Origin: Megaleporinus macrocephalus
Taxonomy: Eukaryota; Chordata; Actinopteri; Characiformes; Anostomidae
Assembly (NCBI GenBank): GCA_021613375.1
Contig: CM038720.1
Span: 1,474,069 to 1,538,068 of the forward strand
Length of the DNA stretch: 64,000 nucleotides
Reading direction: 5' to 3'
A model generated the notes under the pieces. The model was not told the DNA's origin, searched no databases, and worked only from the letters and a program-made list of their open reading frames with translations. Shown in pieces: positions 1 through 11,955 of this stretch. The first letter of the stretch is position 1. Every line of letters begins with the position of its first letter. Made by a program: the position numbers and the translations under genes.

Positions 1-27
1 CCGCAGTGCTGGACTGAAGCTGTTCAG
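1..27 (+). other. Possible 5' UTR exon end of rabgef1
   Basis: The window opens with a short stretch ending GTTCAG|gtaaat, a good splice donor, about 5 kb upstream of the rabgef1 start codon. It could be the end of a non-coding first exon. Nothing else supports it, and the promoter would be outside the window. Confidence 0.2.
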
Positions 28-421
28 GTAAATAATAACGAAACACTTGTTTAAGGTTTCAGAGTAAATTTATACATCAGATTCGCGACATTAAGGTATT
101 TTAGTGAGAATAACAACTAAAATACTGCGTTTGTTCGCAGCAGTCGGTTCTGTTTAGTCTGTTAGCTTTAGCTGAAGAGCTAAATCTTGTGGGTCGGACT
201 GTCCGGTTCACCTCAGCTGGTGCTGCGGTGACGTCCTGGCGCCTCAGGGTTTATACTTTATATTCATTATATTCTGAATTTAATAAAGTCTCTTTCAGCC
301 TCATTAACCAGCCCAGACAAGGTTATCCTCCCCAAGGGCAACTCCGCCGATTTTTCAGAATTCCTGCATATTTAAACAGCTAACATGTAAACAGACTGAT
401 TCAGAGTGCTGCGGTGTGAAA

Positions 422-558
422 CTCACAGTGGTGGTGAATGGAACCAGACGTCCTCCTCTAAAAGCTCCTCACAGAAAGTTCTTACAGTAGATGTTATAAA
501 TACACTGTCTGATTCTGAGACGCTGTTTATGATAGTTTGGTAAAAAAAATAATATATA

Positions 559-629
<71 letters not shown>

Positions 630-959
630 CAGGGTGAAGAGGTATAGGCAAGGTAAACTACACATCTCTCAGACATTTCTGTTTCAAAGTTTGTAAACAA
701 TTGGGCAGTAAACTAGTAAACATTTATAAAGTAATAACTTTCTGTGAGTAAGCTTTTAGATCTGGTTTCATTCACCACCACTGTGAACAGTTCTGGAGCA
801 CTCTGAGTAAGTGCAATAACACATAGATGTCTGCTAGTCTCTAAACTATCATAAACAACGTCTCAGAATCAGACAGTGTATTTATAACATCTACTGTAAG
901 AACTTTCTGTGAGGAGCTTTTAGAGGTGGACGTCTGGTTCCATTCACCTCCACTGTGAA
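422..959. mobile_element. Long-armed inverted-repeat element (MITE-like)
   Basis: Arms 422-539 and 842-959 are about 118 bp and near-identical inverted copies (a handful of mismatches). They are separated by about 300 bp that includes a (TA)n run and a degenerate extra arm end at about 735-787. A solo copy of the same arm is at 26485-26602. No coding capacity and no superfamily assignment. Confidence 0.7.
541..626. repeat. (TA)n microsatellite
   Basis: An almost pure TA run of about 80 bp in the loop of the inverted-repeat element. Confidence 0.95.
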
Positions 960-961
960 CA

Positions 962-2171
962 GATCTTACCCAGTGTGTTTCTCTAGAACAGCATTTCATA
1001 CGACGTACTTTGGTGAAATTCCCTTTTCAGGTTGAACTGGAGGTCCTGGAGACCTGTGTAAAGAGCTGTGTTGTTGTGGGTTGAAGGGGAGATTTGTGTG
1101 GAGTTGTTTCTGCAGTGAAAGTAAAAGTATTTGTGGTCCCAAAATAGCAGCACAGAAAAAACACACTGCAGTGGAATTTCTTAGTCTGTCACCTGCCAGC
1201 GTACGAACCGGAGTGTGTACAGTTCTGCTTTTCTCTGTTTGCTCTAAAATTAAACACTAGAGCTTCAAAGTGAGAAGAACGAGCAGCAGTGAAGCAGAAC
1301 AGGAGCCGAACCATCACAGACAGACATAACTGAAAGGAAAACGTGTTACTTTTACTGTTACTATAGAAGAGTATAGTGTAATATAGTATTATAGATTTAT
1401 GCTGCAACAATAAGAAACAGTGCAGCTGTTCAGTGTTTCTCAAGTACATTTACTGGAGAATGTATTGTAAAAAAAACAGCAAAATAATAATAAAATTATA
1501 AAATTGCTGTTAATGTGTTTCTTAGTGTGCAATGTACCTCACACAGCCTGCTCATTAATTAAGAAAGCAGCTTTGAATTCATCATTGATTTGTAATTAAG
1601 TGTTCATTACAGCCAGACTATGCTATGCTATGCTATATACTATACTCTCACTATACTGCAAAGCATTTTCGTGATGTGCATCACAATATTATATATTTTT
1701 GTTGGAACAGATAAAATGGAATCCGTAGCTTAACATACAAAATATGATATATTAATAAAAGCAACAACAATAATAATCACACTAGTAATCATAAGCCTAC
1801 AATTACGCTGTTCTTTAGTAAATTGTTGATGAACTGCACTAAAGCCAGTTAAACAGGCCTAATTATACTCACTTTATAATAAAATAATAAGCAGTAAGTG
1901 TGTTTACACACACTTAATAATCTGAAAACTGCAGAAAATCAGATTTTGTGAATATTTAAATCCCCCATTTTAACAAGCATGTAATTATAATTATTATTAA
2001 ACATTATTTATACACGTTATAATGTGTTATATTGAGTTATATCAGCCTTTTTTTCAAAAATAAACCAGTGTAATATTTTCACTCTGCACTTTAACAGTCC
2101 TTATGCACACTTCTGTTTTCTGTATCGTTTTGCTCTTAAATACATTCCTTAATATTTCAGATGTTTTATAT
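962..2171. other. AT-rich non-coding sequence upstream of rabgef1
   Basis: No open frame with recognisable coding character, no tandem array and no element ends that I can see. Probably intron or upstream sequence of rabgef1. Confidence 0.5.
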
Positions 2172-2938
2172 CAGGGGTGTTTAATTAGAGTCAGTATGGT
2201 CCAGTTCGAGGAGATCTCCTCAGGCCGGTCCAGCTTGTAGCCTAGTATCAGCATCTTATACCATCAGCTACTGAAACACCAACACATCACACATACCGTT
2301 CAGTATATTTCAGTATATTTACTGTTTAAATACTGAACTGAATTAATTATTAATAAACTTCTAATAATTTTTGTTGACATTACTTCAATAAGAACAAGGA
2401 CCACATTAAAACAACAATATGTTTTTGAAAAAAAGTGCATCTTAAAGTGTTTATTTATAGAGAAAGTAAATAAACGTGGTTCTTCTTGTTAACTCAGCTT
2501 CACAGATGAACATGTTGGTTGTACAGAGCGGTGTTCTCCAGAACTAGACGAGCAGGTCCATTCCAGAACCGTTCCAGAACCGTTCCAGAACTGTTCCAGA
2601 ACCGTTCCTGTTAAACACTCAGTTCTCTCTGTTCCCTTTACTGTTTTTAGAGCTCCTTATTCTTTCTGACTCGCTTTAGTCTCCGGCTGCTGCTTCTCCT
2701 CGCCGCACGCCCCAATGTGCACAGATCTGATTGGCTGAGGAGCCCTCTGTGATCTTACAGCGCACGTGATTGGTCTGTGAGTTCACTGCGCTGTAAAGCC
2801 TGTATACCGTAAAGACTAGAAAAGCTCCGCCTTTTAAAAAATAAACCAGTTAGAATTAAATCATTCTCAGTAGATTATCAGTTTGGGACAACGTCTGGGT
2901 CCGGATCCGGACCGCTGTCCGCCTTTTAGAGACCCCGG
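2172..2938. mobile_element. Probable non-autonomous hAT-like element
   Basis: It begins CAGGGGTGT and ends ACCCCGG, short inverted ends of hAT type. The flanking octamers TTTTATAT and CTCTATAT match at 6 of 8 positions, consistent with an aged 8-bp target duplication. There is no transposase frame. Confidence 0.5.
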
Positions 2939-3483
2939 CTCTATATTATTTATTATTTAATGTGAGCTGCAGTTGTGAAAGCATATCACTGACAGTTGTA
3001 CCGTGTGTGACTCTGTATGTGACAAATACACTTTGATATGATGAGTGTTTGTGAAAGGACAGTAGTTGTGATGTTTTTGCCGTCCGCTCTTTGAAGCGAC
3101 GCTCTGGAGATGCTCGTCTGAGACAGACAGACGCTGTAATCTTGCAGGACGACATGTTTCTGTTGGCCTGATTCAGCAGAACTGCTGCGCCGTCTCAGTG
3201 ACGCTCCACCCTGAACTGAAAAACTGGTCCATTTTCACTTCTCCTGCTTTTACATAGACGCCAAGTTCAGGTTATAGAGTCTCTTGGTGAAGGAAGCTCT
3301 TCTTCTTATGGAGCTTTAAGCTGTCAGACTGAAACGTGTGCTGATATTGTGGAATATTAGGAATTGAAGCTCAGTCCACTAGTGTATATACCTGATTGAC
3401 TCAGTTTCTTATCATTCATAACCTGTAACTGAGCTCATTTCATTCGTTTAAGACACTCTATACACTAGACCAGCCCCATAGAG

Positions 3484-4708
3484 TCAAATAACAAATACGT
3501 GTGAGGACATCTGAGGACAAAGTGAGACGATGGCTTTTGGAGGACGGCTTGGTGTCAAGAAGAGCTGGGGTACAGTTATTTTCTCTGATGAAGCCTCTTC
3601 AGACTGTTTGGAACATCTGGAAAAATGATGGTCCAAAGAAGAAAAGGTGAGTGCCACCATGAGTCCTGTGTCCTCCCAACAGTGAAGCATGCTGAGAGCA
3701 TTCATGTGTTGGGTTGCTTCTCCTCCAGGAGAGCAGGTTCACTGCCATGAATAAGGAATGGTATCAAAACATCCTCCAAGAGCAACTTCTCCCAACCATC
3801 CAGGAGCAGTTTGGAGATGAACAGTGCTTTCTCCAGCGTGATGGAGCTCCATGTCACAAGACAAACGTGATAACCAAGGGGCTTGGTGAACAAAACATTG
3901 AAATGTTGGGTCCATGGCCAGGAACCTCCCCAGATCTCAATCCCAGTGAGAACCTGTGGTCAGTCCTCAAAAAGAGTACAGGGGGACAGGTATTCTCTCT
4001 GATGAAGCCCCTTCAGACTGTTTGGAACATCTGGAAAAATGATTGTCTGTGGAAAGAAAAGGTAAGCGCCACCATGAGTCATGAGTCATGGCAACAGTGA
4101 AGCATCCTGAGACCGTTCATGTGTGGGGTTGCTTCTCTTCCAGGGGAGTGGGTTCACTGCCATGAATAAGGAATAGTATCAAAGCATCCTTCAAGATCAA
4201 CTTCTCCCAACCATCCAGGAGCAGTTTGGAGATGAACGGTGCTTTCTCCAGTGTGATGGAGCAAATGGAGAAAAAAGTGATCACCAAGCAGCTGGGTGAA
4301 CAAAACAATAAAATGTTGGCTCCATGGCCAGGAACCTCCCCAGATCTCAATCCCTCTGAGAACCTGTGGTCAATCCTCAAAAAGAAGGTGGACAAACTAA
4401 AACCCAGAATCTGTGATCTTCTCCAAACACTGATTGGGTGAGAATGTCTCGCCATCATTCAAGGTCTTGGCCAGAAGCTGAGGTGAACTGCAGAAGTCTT
4501 AAAGAAGACGATCAACTCTGTAAATATGAAGTCTTTTCTTAAACTGGGTGTGTTTGTTAATAAACAGTTAACACACGTATGGAATGTTTATAATTAACTT
4601 CATTAAACCTTATAAACATCTGACCACAGCTTCTAAACAAACTGAGACAGCAAACTTCATGAAAACCAAAATTTGTACCCTTCTCAAAACGTTTGTCCCA
4701 CGACTGTA
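3484..4708 (+). pseudogene. Tc1-like transposase remnant with internal tandem duplication
   Basis: A broken Tc1-family transposase. A SDEA block (about 3584) matches the first catalytic Asp region, RDGAPCHKT (about 3840) the second, and SPDLNPSENLWS (about 3930) the third. About 414 bp is then repeated in tandem (second copy about 3987-4450) with its own stops and a lesion that removes the RDGAPCHKT block. The right end GTCCCACGACTGTA at about 4695-4708 looks like a terminal repeat next to TA; the left end is missing. Many stops and frameshifts make it inactive. Confidence 0.8.
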
Positions 4709-5112
4709 GAAGGACCTGCACACCAGTAACCTCTGAAATAAATACAGGATCAAAAACCTGTTTGATTTGGTCTTAGAGACGATCAGCTTCTATATCGCCA
4801 GCTGCCACGTGTGTTTTTGTTTATAACAGGATTAAAAAAGTATATGCTAAACGATCGACCAATAGAAACCCTGCATTCTGAAGTAAACACTTATAGGTGA
4901 GTGAGGCGACAGCACCTGGGGAAGAAATGTCCTGTACACTGGATGCTTGGAATGTTGAGGATGATATAATTAGTAATGACTGTTGTTGATAATTAATAAA
5001 CACATTAATAATAATCACATCAATCTTGTTTGTGTTGATTGTGTGTACAGAGTCTACAGTGGGTGTAGAAAGGTGAACACCTTTGTCCTCTCAGCGCAGG
5101 TAAGTGGACAGA

Positions 5113-5291
5113 ATGAGTCAACGGTCCGAGCGTCGGGGGATCCACGTGGACCAGTCGGAGCTGCTGTGTAAAAAGGGATGCGGTTACTATGGAAACGCGG
5201 CCTGGCAGGGACTGTGCTCTAAGTGCTGGAGGGAGGAATACCACCAGGCCCGGCAGAAACAGATCCAAGAGGACTGGGCGCTGGCCGAGAA
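5113..5291 (+). CDS. rabgef1: rabgef1 coding exon 1: A20 zinc finger and start of ubiquitin-interacting helix
   Basis: ATG at 5113 opens [14 protein letters not shown], followed by the A20-type finger. The reading frame upstream has no better ATG. Acceptor candidates are AG at 5094 and at 5099, so the exon carries a few bases of 5' UTR. The exon ends in the middle of Lys60 (AA|gtgagt). The finger and the following helix are the two ubiquitin-binding surfaces of Rabex-5. Confidence 0.93.
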
Positions 5292-8200
5292 GTGAGTGAC
5301 ACTCAGAACTCCCAATTACTTTTATATATATATATATACATTTAGACACACCAGCACAACACACACTAACACACCACCACGTCAGTGTCACTGCAGTGCT
5401 GAGAATGACCCACCTCCCTAATAGTACCTGCTCTGTGGTGGTCCTGTGTCCGAGAGCCGATACCGATCGAGGGCGGGGCTATATGCCACGACCGGGGTAC
5501 ATATACTTATTAGCGCAAGCACATCATGAAACATGGTCTAAACTGGTTTCTTACCATTTTTAACGAGCTCATATGATATTTTTAACAAAATGTGCAGAAA
5601 ATAAACAAAGTAAATCAAACAAATATCAACAATACTGTAATCATTACATTTTACTCTTAATTTAAAACGAAAAAAGCTAATTAAATACATGCAGTCAGAA
5701 CTGCAGTCGTTAAACTCAGACTGTAATCATTAAATGTAGAATATAGAGTTTCTGCTGCTGTTCTGTTCGTACCGGTCAGATCTGGTCTGTACGGGTTTCT
5801 GGGTTGTTTGTTTTGTGTTAGCTGTGCGTGCTAGCTCTGCTGTTACTGATACTCACTGTATTCAGCTTTACATACGGTAAACACTGCCAGACGGACGACA
5901 TGTTTTCTATCAGCGCATGCTTTTCCTGCGACGCCGCTGCTTTAGTCAGTCTGTGGAAATGAAATGGTATGTGTTTCCACCTAGTGGTTCAGATAGGAAT
6001 TGCAGGGAGCTGGCTGGAGGGCTCCTCTTCCTGGATGAAACGCTAGCTGGAAATACATAAATTAGGCTCATTTGTTTATCGATTGGCTCTCGGGATCCGC
6101 TAAATTGGAGAAATATCGGCTGATCACATTTTTTAAATAAAAATCGATAACGATACATAGCCAATCGATCCTTCCATCTCTACTTTTGACCATATTGTCA
6201 ATGTTTCACGCTAGCACTCAGTTCAGCCTGAGCCATGTTTCACTTGCTGTGTTTCTTTGTGAGATGATGGCGTCCAGCAGCACAAATAGACCCAATGTAA
6301 GTGAGCGTGATGGATTTCTCAACTTTAGGACCTCTGTAAATACTGCTTTATTAAAATACAATTAATATACAAACTAAATAATTAAACGTATTAAAGATCT
6401 CTGGGAAACATATCAAAAGATACAAGTCTCATTTGGACAGCATTACAGGTCCTAATTAGGGGTGTGTTTAAAAAATAGATTTTTCAATTCAAATCGATCT
6501 TCATTTAAATAACCCGGTATCGATTTATAAACCTGAGATCGACCTTTAAAATTAGCATTCCAGGACACTAATGTTTTTAGGAATGGTAGGTTGAGTGTTC
6601 CTTGTACATTTACCCACATTAGTTCTCTGAAAATCTCTTTTCAATTCAAACAAAACATATTATTGTAACTGAAATATCCCTAAATTAATCCATATTCAGT
6701 TTAATCGAATCGGAAATCGAATTGAATTGGAACCTTGTGCATCGGAATCGAAACGATCTGGGAAATCAGTGGCGATACCCAGCCCTAATCCTAATACCTC
6801 TTCCTGTTGTCTGCATGTAACCTCTTAGTGGACCATGTGTGATGAGGTTTCTGACACTATGTGACTCACTGTTATCTATAAACAGGGACTAAAGTACATT
6901 ATCATAGCTGAATACAGAAAACAGTAACAGAGTCAGTCCAGCAGTTTAAACTATACGTTTGTAATTTGCGTTATAGGTTGCAGAGGGAGGAGGAAGCAGC
7001 CTACGCCAGCAGCCATGGCACCCAATCACAGTCTCCGGCTCAGCCGTCTCAGTCTCAGCCCAGTCTCACACCTTTCTCCAAGTTTGAGGAGAAGAAAACC
7101 AACGAGAAGACCCGTAAAGTGACCACTGTGAAAAAGTTCTTCAGCCCATCCTCCCGTACCGCTCCTAAGAAAGGTATGATCTCCTGCAGGCAGAGAAGCT
7201 CAGCTAGAAAAAATATATTTCATTCCTTTCATAGCTACTGTTCAACAACACTCACAACTCATAACACGTCTATCACAGTACCTACCTTTAGAGTTATACA
7301 CTCAACCTAATGAGAAACTGTAACTCAGTTTATATACAATACCTACATTTAGAGTTATACACTCAACCTAATGAGAAACTGTAACTCAGTTTATATACAA
7401 TACCTACATTTAGAGTTATACATTCAACCTAATGAGAAACTGTAACTCAGTTTATATACAATACCTACATTTAGAGTTATACATTCAACCTAATGAGAAA
7501 CTGTAACTCAGTTTATATACAATACCTACATTTAGAGTTATACATTCAACCTAATGAGAAACTGTAACTCAGTTTATATACAATACCTACATTTAGAGTT
7601 ATACACTCAACCTAATGAGAAACTGTAACTCAGTTTATATACAATACCTACATTTAGAGTTATACATTCAACCTAATGAGAAACTGTAACTCAGTTTATA
7701 TACAATACCTACATTTAGAGTTATACACTCAACCTAATGAGAAACTGTAACTCAGTTTATATACAATACCTACATTTAGAGTTATACACTCAACCTAATG
7801 AGAAACTGTAACTCAGTTTATATACAATACCTACATTTAGAGTTATACACTCAACCTAATGAGAAACTGTAACTCAGTTTATATACAATACCTACATTTA
7901 GAGTTATACATTCAACCTAATGAGAAACTGTAACTCAGTTTATATACAATACCTACATTTAGAGTTATACATTCTACCTAATGAGAATCTGTAACTCAGT
8001 TTATATACAATACCTACATTTAGAGTTATACATTCAACCTAATGAGAAACTGTAACTCAGTTTATATACAATACCTACATTTAGAGTTATACATTCAACC
8101 TAATGAGAAACTGTAACTCAGTTTATATACAATACCTACATTTAGAGTTATACACTCAACCTAATGAGAAACTGTAACTCAGTTTATATACAATACCTAC

Positions 8201-11200
8201 ATTTAGAGTTATACACTCAACCTAATGAGAAACTGTAACTCAGTTTATATACAATACCTACATTTAGAGTTATACACTCAACCTAATGAGAAACTGTAAC
8301 TCAGTTTATATACAATACCTACATTTAGAGTTATACATTCTACCTAATGAGAATCTGTAACTCAGTTTATATACAATACCTACATTTAGAGTTATACATT
8401 CAACCTAATGAGAAACTGTAACTCAGTTTATATACAATACCTACATTTAGAGTTATACATTCAACCTAATGAGAAACTGTAACTCAGTTTATATACAATA
8501 CCTACATTTAGAGTTATACATTCAACCTAATGAGAAACTGTAACTCAGTTTATATACAATACCTACATTTAGAGTTATACATTCAACCTAATGAGAAACT
8601 GTAACTCAGTTTATATACAATACCTACATTTAGAGTTATACACTCAACCTAATGAGAAACTGTAACTCAGTTTATATACAATACCTACATTTAGAGTTAT
8701 ACATTCAACCTAATGAGAAACTGTAACTCAGTTTATATACAATACCTACATTTAGAGTTATACATTCAACCTAATGAGAAACTGTAACTCAGTTTATATA
8801 CAATACCTACATTTAGAGTTATACATTCTACCTAATGAGAATCTGTAACTCAGTTTATATACAATACCTACATTTAGAGTTATACACTCAACCTAATGAG
8901 AAACTGTTACTCAGTTTATATACAATACCTACATTTAGAGTTATACATTCAACCTCAGTAGAGTTTCTGATGAGATCATGTGTGTGGGTGACTAGTTAAT
9001 TGTTTAATTGCAGGTAAAGAGCTGTGTGTTCTCTGGTTTGAGTCCAGTTCAGGTTTTTGCTCCAGCTCTGCTGTGGGAGTTGAAGACAGATGAAAGTAGA
9101 TCTGTAGTTATGTCTGAACTCACTTTCACTTTAGTTTGTTTAGTCTTGACAGATTGTTTCTTCTTCCGTATCTGAACCTTCCACACAGCGTTACTGCTCT
9201 GACTGGTCCACCGTGTCCTCGAGTCCTTCTCAGAACTTGCTGTTTACATCTACATCACTTCCTCTTCTCATCACATCACCTTTTCTCTCTTTATTTATTT
9301 ATGTTTATTTGTTTTTGCAGCTCTTTATATAAAAGCATCAACCAAATTAATCCTTGATTGAGACACATTCAGTTTATTGATTTCGATCCTGATGATTTAC
9401 CTCCGTTATGTTTTAATGATATGAGCGTGATCACTTATTCCCTCCACGCTTTCATTTCCTCTTTTTTAAATTCATGTCATCACAATCCACTTGCATGCTC
9501 TTCTCTTTCTCTCTGTGGCCTTTTCTTTCCTTTGTTCCTCTTTTTCTCTTCTCCCCTCTTTATCATTTGCACCACACTCCACCCTGCCCCCAGCCCCAGT
9601 GCTGTGCGAGAGAGAGAGGGATGAGGAAAGAGAGAGGGGGGAGAAGTTTCAGGGCAGGAGAGAGAGCCACGGGGAGACACTGCTGAGGGACCTGAGGGGC
9701 ATTTTTACCCCTAACTGGGAGATGAGCTCTCCTACTGAAGGTAGATGTGAAAGTAGAGGTTGCAGTGATTTGTTCTGCTCGAGTGCTTCTCTGTTTCAGC
9801 CTCTTACACGCCTCAGAAACAAGACCTGTCAGATCTCCTCTGGGTTCCTCTTCAACCTCCATATAGTATTTTCTGTAGTATTCCATATTTATATACCTCC
9901 TTCTGTACACCCATCACTGTACCTCCATATAGTACCTCAGTATATTTCTCTCTCTCTGTGTAGTACATCAGCATAGTACTCTATTTCTGTGTAGTACATC
10001 AGCATAGTACTCTATTTCTGTGTAGTACATCAGCATAGTACTCTATTTCTGTGTAGTACATCAGCATAGTACTCTGTTTCTATGTAGTACCTCAGTATAG
10101 TAGTTAATTTTTGTTACGCCTCGGTGTAGTGCTCTATTTCTGTTTAGTACCTCAGTGTAGTACTTTTTTCTTTATAGTACCTCTGTGTGGTAACCTATTT
10201 CTGTATAGTACCTCAGTGTAGTACTATATTACTATATAGTATCTATCTGTGTAGTATCTCAGTATAGTATCTATCTGTGTAGTATCTCAGTATAGTATCT
10301 ATCTGTGTAGTATCTCAGTATAGTACTCTGTCTGTGTAGTATCTCAGTATAGTACTCTGTCTGTGTAGTATCTCAGTATAGTATCTATCTGTGTAGTATC
10401 TCAGTATAGTACTCTGTCTGTGTAGTATCTCAGTATAGTACTCTGTCTGTGTAGTATCTCAGTATAGTATCTATCTGTGTAGTATCTCAGTATAGTACTC
10501 TGTCTGTGTAGTATCTCAGTATAGTACTCTGTCTGTGTAGTATCTCAGTATAGTATCTATCTGTGTAGTATCTCAGTATAGTACTCTGTCTGTGTAGTAT
10601 CTCAGTATAGTACTCTGTCTGTGTAGTATCTCAGTATAGTACTCTGTCTGTGTAGTATCTCAGTATAGTACTCTGTCTGTGTAATATCTCAGTATAGTAT
10701 CTATCTGTGTAGTATCTCAGTATAGTACTCTGTCTGTGTAGTATCTCAGTATAGTATCTATCTGTGTAGTATCTCAGTATAGTATCTATCTGTGTAGTAT
10801 CTCAGTATAGTACTCTGTCTGTGTAGTATCTCAGTATAGTATCTATCTGTGTAGTATCTCAGTATAGTACTCTGTCTGTGTAGTATCTCAGTATAGTATC
10901 TATCTGTGTAGTATCTCAGTATAGTACTCTGTCTGTGTAGTATCTCAGTATAGTATCTATCTGTGTAGTATCTCAGTATAGTACTCTACTGTGTAGTATC
11001 TCAGTATAGTATCTATCTGTGTAGTATCTCAGTATAGTACTCTGTCTGTGTAGTATCTCAGTATAGTATCTATCTGTGTAGTATCTCAGTATAGTATCTA
11101 TCTGTGTAGTATCTCAGTATAGTACTCTGTCTGTGTAGTATCTCAGTATAGTACTCTGTCTGTGTAGTATCTCAGTATAGTATCTATCTGTGTAGTATCT

Positions 11201-11911
11201 CAGTATAGTACTCTGTCTGTGTAGTATCTCAGTATAGTACTCTGTCTGTGTAGTATCTCAGTATAGTATCTATCTGTGTAGTATCTCAGTATAGTACTCT
11301 GTCTGTGTAGTATCTCAGTATAGTATCTATCTGTGTAGTATCTCAGTATAGTACTCTGTCTGTGTAGTATCTCAGTATAGTACTCTACGGTGTAGTACCT
11401 CCAACCACAGAAGTTGGTTCCTGTGTTCTTCAGTCCGGTTCTGGTTACTTCTTGTCCATCAGTCTGTTTTTTTCTTTCTCAGCTGTTTGTGTTTTTGCAT
11501 CCACTCCGTCCTTAATGCTTGTGTGGTGTGTGTTATGTTGTGTGGTGTGTGTTATGTTGTGTGTTGTGTGTTGTGTGGTGTGTGTTGTGTGCTGTGGTGT
11601 GTGTTGTGTGGTGTGTGTTGTGTGTTGTGTTGTGTTGTGTTATGTTGTGTGGTGTGTGTTGTGTGTTGTGTTATGTTGTGTTGTGTTGTATGTGTTGTGT
11701 GTGTTTTGTGTTGTGTATGTGTGTTGTGTGGTGTGTGTTGTGTTGTGTGGTGTTTGTTTGTTGTATGTGTTGTGTGTGTATGTATGAGTATGTTGTGTGT
11801 TGTGTGATATGTTGTGTGTGTATGTTGTGTGTGTGATATGTTGTGTGTGTATGTGTTGTATGTGTTGTGTGTGTGATATGTTGCGTGTGTATGTGTTGTG
11901 TGTGTGATATG

Positions 11912-11955
<44 letters not shown>

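Noticed and set aside
189..383. Small open frame near the window start
   Set aside because: No recognisable domain, codon bias or splice context.
7279..8955. 61-bp repeat array as a possible CRISPR array or centromere satellite
   Set aside because: No unique spacers. The arrays are short, intronic and flanked by exons, so neither fits.
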